A stretch of 42,572 bases of DNA from Croceivirga sp. Lineage in GTDB: Bacteria > Bacteroidota > Bacteroidia > Flavobacteriales > Flavobacteriaceae. Under the pieces are notes generated by a model, which did no database searches, was not told where the DNA came from, and worked only from the letters and a program-made list of their open reading frames with translations. Within the stretch, counting starts at the first letter, position 1. Each line of letters begins with the position of its first letter. The position numbers were made by a program, and so were the translations under genes. Positions 33,863 to 42,100 of this stretch are shown in pieces. The stretch spans positions 1 to 42,572 of the forward strand of contig JANQKR010000019.1 in assembly GCA_028281025.1 (NCBI GenBank), given 5' to 3'.

Positions 33863-34846
33863 TTAAAATGGAATTTTAAAGATTTTGTGGCGTAAAACAT
33901 TGGCCTGTAATAGTTTGTGGTAAATCTTTATGGGCATGTGATAAGCTAGTTTTAGAAAAAGGTGATGGTTTTTACTCCCATTGTAATTCTTCTTGATAAG
34001 CGCTAAAATCTTTTTCCGATGTACTAGTTCCGGATCAACAAGTGGATTGTAGTTCAATCGCTTATAGTGGTTCAAAAGTTTTTCCAGAATATGGTCATTT
34101 ACCACTTGCAATAGCTCCGCGTCATTCTCATTGGCTACTATGGTTTTTTGCAGATACAAACCAGAATCCACTGAATCCAGTTTTTTGAGTGAATAGGCAC
34201 TATGTGTTATACTATTGGGATTAAAATAGTAGTAATAGAGCACTTCCTCTACGAAAGCAATTTTTTTTATTTTGCGTAAGATATCTATGGTAAAGTAAAC
34301 ATCCATTGAGTTTTTGTTGACCACGAATCTATAGTCATCAAAAATTTCACGTGAATAGATTCTTCGCCACATGGAGAACTGAGTGTTTTTGATCACACGT
34401 TTTAAGGCGGTTAGCCTATCCTCCATTCTATAGTTGTAATTCCCAATTTCTTGGAAGTCCTCCTCTTCCTTTTTTGTATAACGTACATCGCATTCTACAA
34501 CATGAAGGTTTTCTTTTTGGGCAACGGAGATGAGGAGTTCATATTTTCTGGGATGAATCCAATCATCACTGTCGACAAACCCAATAAAGTCTCCGGTTGC
34601 CACTTCCAAACCTGTGTTTCGCGCTACGCTGGCTCCCATGTTCTTTTGATGTAGAACAATTATGTTTTTGTATTTGGAAGCATATTCATCACAGATGGCA
34701 CCGCTGTTATCGGTCGACCCATCATTGATCAAAATAATCTCAAGGTTCTGATAGGTTTGGTTTATCATACTGTTCAAACATCTATGTATAAATGTTTCAA
34801 CATTATATATGGGGGTGATCAAACTTAGTTTTGGACTAGAGGTCAT
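33863..34846 (-). CDS. GT2 family glycosyltransferase
   Basis: Inverting GT-A fold sugar transferase of 327 residues. The N-terminal 100 residues hold the nucleotide-binding part: LSLITPIYNVETFIHRCLNS, LINDGSTDNSG and the metal-binding Asp92-Ser-Asp94-Asp95 in GFVDSDDW. The C-terminal 200 residues form the acceptor part, with SAYSLKKLDSVDSGL. It is a diverged copy of the neighbouring GT2: both share YSLKKL-x-x-(V/I)D and similar basic C-terminal ends, so one probably arose from the other by duplication. Donor unknown. Confidence 0.88.
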   Translation of the reverse strand: MTSSPKLSLITPIYNVETFIHRCLNSMINQTYQNLEIILINDGSTDNSGAICDEYASKYKNIIVLHQKNMGASVARNTGLEVATGDFIGFVDSDDWIHPRKYELLISVAQKENLHVVECDVRYTKKEEEDFQEIGNYNYRMEDRLTALKRVIKNTQFSMWRRIYSREIFDDYRFVVNKNSMDVYFTIDILRKIKKIAFVEEVLYYYYFNPNSITHSAYSLKKLDSVDSGLYLQKTIVANENDAELLQVVNDHILEKLLNHYKRLNYNPLVDPELVHRKKILALIKKNYNGSKNHHLFLKLAYHMPIKIYHKLLQANVLRHKIFKIPF

Positions 34847-34853
34847 TCTTTTT

Positions 34854-35828
34854 TTATGAGTTATCTGCGGCCATTTTTGTCTTTATTCTTTTTTCATTGA
34901 ATCTAAAGAATATTTTATAACACCATATGGGTAAAATATTGATAAGGGTGATATACAACGTGTTAAACTCCAATTTTGAATTGGCCCATATCAGTTTTTT
35001 TACCTTTTTCAAATGGTGGTTGTCAGGGTCGAAATGTGGATTTCTTAAGATGTTGTGATAATGATTGAATAATCTACGAAGAAAGTATTTCCTGAACTTC
35101 CTATGGATTTCCTTGTTTTTGGTCATTCCAGTAAAGTTCTCAACTTTTTCTTTGGTAACGTCGATACCCTCAAGTTTTTTTAGACTATAGCCACTTCGGA
35201 TTATGCTCTCATTTTCCTGAAAATAGTTGAAGAAATTTCTTGGTATAAATCCTACTTGGGTAACCTTTTTATAAATCTCAGAATTGAAAAGGCCATCCTC
35301 GTATAGTACACCCTTCCTGAACCGGGTGTCCCCAATCAGTGAGCGCTTGTAAATTTTATTGCCAACATTATAAAACCCCGGAACGATCATTCGTTGGAGT
35401 GCTTCATCCCTTGTCTCTATATATATTTTATCAAATTCCTCCTTAACCAACACCTCATTTTTACGCTTCCAAATGCATTCGGAAAGCTCAAGTCCATGTT
35501 CCATCATATATTCCAACATGGTTTCATACATTCCAGGCTCAATCCAATCATCACTATCTATAAATGAAATATAGTCCCCGGAAGCCTTTTCCAGGCCATT
35601 GTTACGTGCCATGCTAAGTCCCATGTTCTCCTGGTGCACAACGCTTATCCGCTTATCTTGTTTGGCATACGCATCACAGATTTCCCCACAATTGTCCGGA
35701 GAACCGTCATTTACCAAAATAATCTCCATATGGGGATACTTTTGTTCGAGAATACTATCCACGCACCGTGTTAGATAGTCCTCCACCTTATAAATAGGTA
35801 TGATTATACTGATCAAAGACTTGTTCAT
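34854..35828 (-). CDS. GT2 family glycosyltransferase
   Basis: GT-A fold transferase of 324 residues. Landmarks are ISIIIPIYKVEDYLTRCVDS, LVNDGSPDNCGEICDAYA and Asp91-Ser-Asp93-Asp94 in SFIDSDDW. The acceptor part contains ENESIIRSGYSLKKLEGID and ends in a basic tail. The 5' end is 2 bases from the flippase stop and the 3' end is 7 bases from the next GT2. The paired structure with that gene suggests that both add related sugars to one repeat unit. Confidence 0.88.
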   Translation of the reverse strand: MNKSLISIIIPIYKVEDYLTRCVDSILEQKYPHMEIILVNDGSPDNCGEICDAYAKQDKRISVVHQENMGLSMARNNGLEKASGDYISFIDSDDWIEPGMYETMLEYMMEHGLELSECIWKRKNEVLVKEEFDKIYIETRDEALQRMIVPGFYNVGNKIYKRSLIGDTRFRKGVLYEDGLFNSEIYKKVTQVGFIPRNFFNYFQENESIIRSGYSLKKLEGIDVTKEKVENFTGMTKNKEIHRKFRKYFLRRLFNHYHNILRNPHFDPDNHHLKKVKKLIWANSKLEFNTLYITLINILPIWCYKIFFRFNEKRIKTKMAADNS

Positions 35829-35830
35829 AT

Positions 35831-37357
35831 CTATTTTAACTGTTCAATGATTCTTGAAATTATATTTCTGAAACCTTTGTTTGTGTATAACAATGGAAAA
35901 AACAACAATAGCGTTAACACATTCAGTTTGATTGCGTACAAAATCCAGTCCCAATAGTTGACCACTTCAACTTTGATTAGGTAAGAGCTAATTTGCTCAA
36001 TTAGAAATGCACTTATCAAAAATGCTAACAATAGCTTTATAAAACCGGGCCAATAGTTTGAAAGGACCGACTTATTGAATCCATTCTTAAATAAAAAATA
36101 CGGTTTCCAAATCAAAACGATCAGGGTAAGACTTATCGTAGTGCCCAGCATGATTCCCTTAATTCCCCAAATGGAACCAAAGAAAATGGATATCACAACA
36201 TTTATTACAATCTCCGCAATTGGCGCCCATGTATCTTTGAACAGTCCATATGCGGTAATAAAACTGTCCAAGGGTAACCTAATAAGCGAAATGAAGAGGT
36301 TCACAATCATTAGGATTATTATGGAATTTTCCAATAAATACTTATCACCTATCCAAAGTTGGATAAAAATATGAATCAAAAAATACAAGTTAATGGACGC
36401 AAATCCAGCGATAAAAAAGCGAAGAGCCATCATTTCCCAAAAAACCTTTTTAATTTGGTTCGGATTGTTCTCCGCGACCAAGTTCCCTACACTGGCATTT
36501 ATACCGGTAAGAATTTTCCCCAAGATGTTTTTAAGCATCATGAAGATTAGGTTGTAATTGCCAAAAAATGTAACGCTTTGAATACTTACAAGCGAAAAAA
36601 TCAACAATTGATCTGTACTGTAGGTTACAAAGGCCGCAATCTTGTGAACAAATACCTGTTTTACTTTTTTTATAACATCCTTAAAATCTTTTAGAACTTC
36701 TTTTGTTGTTTTCTGATGAATTATTAGCCAAGGATATTCTTTTACAATCTTACGTCTGATGATATAACTATACGCTACTGAAAATGCCAATTCTAGTGTA
36801 ATCCATATGTAAAGATTACCGTAATAATAAGCAATACCCGCTTGAAGAATCTGCCTTATAATATTGGCAAGCTGATAGGTCTTGGTAACAATATATTCCT
36901 TTTGATCCGCTTTGAGCAAACTCTGGTGGAAGTTGTAAAAATAGCCCAGTAGAGAGGAAATTAGAAATGCAAAAAAGCAATAATAGACCAAAATTAATGA
37001 GAAACTTACCTCAGAGAAAATAAGCCCAAAAAACAATGATACTACTACTCCAAAACCCAGGATAGCCAGGCCTATCTTTTTATATAGATAGCCAAGCAGG
37101 CCAACAATCTTGTTTAATTCATCCCTGTTGTTTTCGTAAATAGGTCGGTAAAGGGCAAATCCTATTGCCGTTCCAATGCCTAATTCGGCAAGATTCAAAA
37201 ATTTCAATATACTTTGAAGCGTCCCTACCAATCCCAGGAATTCATCGCCTAAATGTTCAAGGAAAATTTTTCTGGTAAAGAACCCAATAAAAGTATACAG
37301 CAGATGAAAAAAAAGGTTAACTTTTACATTTTGGATAACTTTTTTTACTCTGGACAT
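35831..37357 (-). CDS. oligosaccharide flippase, Wzx family
   Basis: Polytopic membrane protein of 508 residues with about 12 to 14 hydrophobic segments, matching the polysaccharide transport (MVF/Wzx) superfamily that turns lipid-linked repeat units across the inner membrane. The N-terminal part has FFTRKIFLEHLGDEFLGLVG and LNLAELGIGTAIGFALYRPI, typical of Bacteroidota members. The ATG at 37357 is preferred to an in-frame TTG at 37378 because the extra seven residues (with four Lys/Gln and Tyr) add nothing conserved. A 107-base gap separates it from ugd. It is very AT-rich, as many flippase genes are. Confidence 0.87.
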   Translation of the reverse strand: MSRVKKVIQNVKVNLFFHLLYTFIGFFTRKIFLEHLGDEFLGLVGTLQSILKFLNLAELGIGTAIGFALYRPIYENNRDELNKIVGLLGYLYKKIGLAILGFGVVVSLFFGLIFSEVSFSLILVYYCFFAFLISSLLGYFYNFHQSLLKADQKEYIVTKTYQLANIIRQILQAGIAYYYGNLYIWITLELAFSVAYSYIIRRKIVKEYPWLIIHQKTTKEVLKDFKDVIKKVKQVFVHKIAAFVTYSTDQLLIFSLVSIQSVTFFGNYNLIFMMLKNILGKILTGINASVGNLVAENNPNQIKKVFWEMMALRFFIAGFASINLYFLIHIFIQLWIGDKYLLENSIIILMIVNLFISLIRLPLDSFITAYGLFKDTWAPIAEIVINVVISIFFGSIWGIKGIMLGTTISLTLIVLIWKPYFLFKNGFNKSVLSNYWPGFIKLLLAFLISAFLIEQISSYLIKVEVVNYWDWILYAIKLNVLTLLLFFPLLYTNKGFRNIISRIIEQLK

Positions 37358-37464
37358 TTTTTTTTGTTTAGTATACAAACAACTTTTGCCCTACTTCCCC
37401 AAAGTGAGCTTGTAGAACCGGATATTCCGTGATACTAAAGAATCCTAGTGGCGCAAAACTCAGT

Positions 37465-38793
37465 TTATTTTTTGCCTATTTGATGGTATTCAAAGCCCAT
37501 TTCCTTCATGGTTGTATCATTGTATTGATTACGCCCGTCAAAGATTACCGGCTCGCTCAACTGCTTGCCTATTTCATGGAAATCTGGCGACCTAAATTCC
37601 TTCCATTCGGTCAACAAAATCATAGCATCAGCGCCTTTTAACACATCGTATTTGGAGTTGACATAGGAAATCCCTTCTACACCTTTTAAATAAAAATGCT
37701 GCGCCTCATCCATGGCTTTTGGGTCATAAGCCTGAATCTTTGCCCCCCTTGCAACCAGTTCTTTACAAATATAAATTGCCGGAGCTTCGCGCATATCATC
37801 TGTTCCGGGTTTAAAGGCCAAACCCCAAAGTGCAAACGTTTTACCAGTTAAATCTTCGCCATATCTATTGATGACTTTATTGGCAATAACCAATTTTTGC
37901 TTGTCATTGACATCTTCAACAGCTCCTATCAAAGAAGCCTTGTAGCCATTTTCCTCTGCAGTTTTTTTAAGAGCCTTTACATCCTTGGGGAAACATGACC
38001 CTCCATAGCCACTACCGGGATAAATGAAACTGTAGCCAATTCTACTATCTGAACCAATTCCTATCCTAACTTTATTCACATCAGCGCCGACCAATTCACA
38101 AATGTTGGCAACTTCGTTCATAAATGAAATTTTGGTTGCCAACATGGCATTGGCCACATACTTTGTCATTTCTGCGGAACGGATATCCATGCTGATAAGC
38201 CTATCCATGCTACTTCTGAAGAATGGGGCATAAAGGGCTTTCATCTTTTTTTCTGCCGCAGGATTGTCAGTTCCTATTACTACCCTATCGGGTTTCATAA
38301 AATCGGCGATTGCATCACCTTCTTTTAGGAACTCAGGATTGGAAACTACGTCGAATCCAATATTCACACCTCGTTTGTCCAATTGTCCCTGAATAGCATC
38401 TCTAACTTTATCAGCAGTACCAACAGGCACAGTTGATTTGTCCACTACAATCAGTGGATTTTCCATATAATCGCCAATTTCCTCAGCAACCTTTAAGACA
38501 TATTTAAGGTCTGCTGAACCATCCTCTCCCATTGGAGTTCCGACCGCAATAAAGGCAACATCGCAATTCTCCAAGTGTTCTTTTAGTTGGGTGCTGAATC
38601 TCAGCGTATTACTTTCTACATTGCGCTTTACCATAGGCTCCAATCCAGGCTCATAAATTGGAATAATGCCATTACGCAATTTTTCAATTTTATCACTATC
38701 AATGTCAATGCAGGTCACGGTGTTGCCCATTTCGGCAAAACATGTACCACTAACCAAACCTACATAACCGGTACCAATAACAGTTAAATTCAT
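37465..38793 (-). CDS. ugd: UDP-glucose 6-dehydrogenase
   Basis: NAD-dependent enzyme that oxidises UDP-glucose to UDP-glucuronate, giving a uronic acid donor for the polysaccharide. Residues 1-20 ([20 protein letters not shown]) are the Rossmann NAD site. The central part has [11 protein letters not shown] and the catalytic Cys267 in [10 protein letters not shown]. The C-terminal UDP-binding domain has [18 protein letters not shown]. The length of 442 is usual. It is the first gene of the - strand cluster. Close relatives use UDP-ManNAc or UDP-GlcNAc, but the motifs here fit the UDP-glucose branch better. Confidence 0.92.
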   Translation of the reverse strand: MNLTVIGTGYVGLVSGTCFAEMGNTVTCIDIDSDKIEKLRNGIIPIYEPGLEPMVKRNVESNTLRFSTQLKEHLENCDVAFIAVGTPMGEDGSADLKYVLKVAEEIGDYMENPLIVVDKSTVPVGTADKVRDAIQGQLDKRGVNIGFDVVSNPEFLKEGDAIADFMKPDRVVIGTDNPAAEKKMKALYAPFFRSSMDRLISMDIRSAEMTKYVANAMLATKISFMNEVANICELVGADVNKVRIGIGSDSRIGYSFIYPGSGYGGSCFPKDVKALKKTAEENGYKASLIGAVEDVNDKQKLVIANKVINRYGEDLTGKTFALWGLAFKPGTDDMREAPAIYICKELVARGAKIQAYDPKAMDEAQHFYLKGVEGISYVNSKYDVLKGADAMILLTEWKEFRSPDFHEIGKQLSEPVIFDGRNQYNDTTMKEMGFEYHQIGKK

Positions 38794-39191
38794 TTTCTAA
38801 GATTGTTTTTTATTTGATTTCAATTCTTTTTTTGGGGGTCCCGTATTTTGAGGGGACAAAGATGAACAAAAGAAATTTAATTAACAGGTTTTTAGTTTTA
38901 ACGAATATTTAATCCGATGAAATGAATTTTTGCCACTTAGAAAATGCAAGAAATTCAACGGATGGGCAGCTCCAACTTAAATACAGTATTTCACGAACAG
39001 TGAAGTATTACCAGTATGATTTCCTTCTTTCATGCTTTCCAAGCAGATAAGGTCGTTTTTGGCGATAGATTATTCGCTGTTCTTTAATCGAGGAAATGTG
39101 TACATTCAACGGTTATTTTCAGGGCAAAAATTAAGTTGATAATACCTTTGAACATCCTCCAAAAAAAATGAGTTTGTCTTAACGTCAACCT
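38794..39191. other. 398-base divergent intergenic region between ugd and the copper oxidase gene
   Basis: No credible coding sequence was found on either strand. It must hold the promoters of two divergent genes. For the right-hand gene there is an exact -7 box at 39143-39150. For ugd, CATCTTTG read on the - strand (38864 to 38857) is a one-base variant of the consensus. A short imperfect stem GTCCC/GGGAC lies around 38838-38856. No strong long dyad or known riboswitch was recognised. Confidence 0.5.
39143..39150 (+). promoter_or_regulatory. -7 promoter element before the copper radical oxidase gene
   Basis: TACCTTTG is an exact TAnnTTTG match 41 bases before the ATG at 39192. No TTG is at the expected -33 spacing. 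The AT-rich leader contains a run of seven to eight A residues (around 39163-39170). Confidence 0.45.
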
Positions 39192-42100
39192 ATGAAAAAT
39201 TTTTACCCCACACTAAGCAAAAAATTAATACTTCTTTTTTCTCTTGTAGCATTTACGGTTTACGGCCAAAATCCTTCCCAAGATGGCCAATGGAGTGACC
39301 CAATAGGATTCGGATTGGTACCGGTTGCAGTGGCTAACCTTCCTGATGGGCGATTATTAACATGGTCATCCCAGTTTAGAGATTCCTACATTGGCTCAGG
39401 TGACGGGGCTACTTTTACGGAGATTTTCGATCCATCTTTAGGACCCGATGGCCAAGCTTTGGGAGAGTTTACCAGCAATACCGATCACGATATGTTTTGC
39501 CCTGGTATCAATAATTTGGCAGATGGTCGTATTCTCTCCGCTGGTGGAACCACTAGTACAAGAACTAGTATATATGATTGGAGAACCGGTTTATGGAGTG
39601 TGGCTTCGGAAATGAACATACCCAGAGGCTATCAAGGTAATGTAACATTATCCGATGGGTCTGTTTTCACCTTGGGAGGATCATGGAGCGACGGAGATGA
39701 CCCAGCTACCAATGGGGGCAAGGACGCGGAATTGTGGACCCCAGAATCGGGGTGGAGTTTACTACCGGGTATAGAAGGGGCGGACATTTTCAATGCGGCC
39801 GATATGTCCCGAGAGCTTCAAGGTTTATATAGAATTGACAACCATCTTTGGTTATGGCCTGCTTCTAATGGGCAACTGTTTCATGCAGGTCCAAGTGAAG
39901 AGATGCATTGGATAGATGTTTCCAATGGAGGCTCGATAACCAGTGCTGGAAATAGAGCTGATGACACCTACAGTATGAAGGGTACAACTGTCATGTATGA
40001 TATTGACAAAATACTGAAAGTAGGTGGAGCGGAATCATACGGAAGTAGTGACCCCGCCTTCGTTCCGGCCAAGGACAATTCCTATGTTATAGACATTTCA
40101 AATCCAGGGACTGTCTCAGTTACTCCAACCGTGAACAACCTGTCTTTTTCTAGGACTATGCACAATAGTACGGTTCTTCCCAATGGGGAAGTTTTGGTTA
40201 CCGGAGGTTTGGATAGAGCTGAAGTTTTCTCAGATGTAGGAGCAAGGCTTACAGCAGAACTTTTTGATCCGGCTACAAATTCATGGCGTAACGTTGCGGG
40301 TATGGCAACACCAAGAACATACCACAGTGTAGCTATTTTAATGGTGGATGGGAGAGTATTTGTTGGCGGAGGTGGACTGTGCGACAGTTCGAACTTGGAT
40401 GAATGCGTAAACCACTTTGATGCCGAAATTTATAGTCCGCCATATTTGTTCAATACGGATGGTTCATTAGCGAGTCGGCCAACAATAAGTGCCCCAGAAA
40501 CTGCGGACTATAATACGTCAATACCCGTTACAGGTACATCTGGAATTCAGGAATTCAGTTTAATACGATTTTCTGCAGCTACACATAGCACCAATAATGA
40601 ACAACGTAGAATCCCAGTTTCTTTTTCCCAAGCTGGTTCAAATTATAATGTGAATATCCCGGATCGAAATTTGTTGCCTCCAGGATATTATATGTTGTTC
40701 GCATTAAATGCAGATGGAGTACCAAGTGTTGCGGAAATTGTGCAAATCGGAAATGCCGTTCCCCTTCAGAATAATCCCAATCTGATTCTAAGTTTGGATT
40801 TTGACGAAGGCAGCGGCACGTCAATAACCGACAACTCCGGTAACGCAAACAATGCAACAATAGTTGAAAGAGATGACGCAGGTAATCAAATACCGCTAAC
40901 CCAAAATTATTTTACCAATGATGGACTTTTCGGTGGGGCACTTGAGATGGATGGTCTCGAATTTGACAGTAATACAATTGTTGAGATGCCTTATTCGGAA
41001 TCGTTGGCGGATATAGAAGACGAAATAACCGTTATGGCTTGGATTTATCGTGATGAGAATGCGATGAATGCGGGTATTTTCACACATGATTATCCGGCAA
41101 TATTCTTTGGGACACATAACAGTTTGTACAAATGGGAAATCCCCACTACCGAAGGTTTGGTGCGTTGCTATTCCGGATATATTCCAACGGGTCGTTGGGT
41201 ACATATTGCAGCAACGTTTGATGGGCAGACCGGGAGGCTGTTCGCCAATGGAGTCGAAATATGTACTAGAGCTACCACGGGAACCATGGTATTGAATGAT
41301 ACCGACCCAGAACTTTCCAAATTTACAATTTCTGGATTTTATGATGTAAGGCCAATTTCTGATAGCGGAATAACTGATGAATTGGATGGAAAAATAGACC
41401 AACTTAGGGTATATAACAAGGCTTTGGGAGCTGAAGAAATAAATACAGTCTTTTTAGAGGGTCAGGCCATCAATCCCACTGTACCTAATTGCCCTGACGG
41501 GACAATTACACTGGAGTACCGCATAGGCCCGAATGGTGAATGGGAGACAGGTGAACTAATTGATGTTTTGGAAGGACAAGAGGTTTATATAAGAGCTAAT
41601 GTACCATCCGGAGAAGAGTATTTTGTCACCACCAACATTGGTAATGGACCAACATTTAGTTCTGTTGATGACTTACCATCTCACAGTTTACCAAACACGT
41701 ACAAGATTGACACGTTTGTAAGTGGGGGGGATGGTTTGATAGGTTTGTCAAATGCGGGGCAATTCGTGGTCACAACCCTTTCTGGATGTGCGGATGTAGT
41801 AACTGTGGCAGTTACCCAAGCCTGTGGTCCCGGTTCAACTCCAATCATTCCCGAATATAGAATTGATGGGGTTTGGTTGAGTGGAGCTTCCGAATTGACC
41901 TTGGATGAAGGAACCGATGTTAGATTAAGTGCATTACCGAATGAAGCTAATGGTGGTGGTTTACGAGTAGAAATTACTCTTCCCGATGGAACGGTGGTAG
42001 GTGATAACTATGACCTTTCAAACATCACTGATGCCGATGAGGGAACCTATTTGATAACCTCTGCGCAAGGTTGTACCGCAACATTGACTCTAACGGTTGA

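Noticed and set aside
24106-38793. Polysaccharide cluster as a recently transferred island
   Set aside because: Glycosyltransferase and flippase genes are AT-rich, which is common for this class, but no transposase, integrase, tRNA or direct repeat borders the cluster, so transfer is not supported by this window.
40896-41402. - strand open frame of 168 codons inside the copper oxidase gene
   Set aside because: It lies opposite the LamG domain of a well-supported gene, has no recognisable motif and its composition is that of a reverse-strand shadow.
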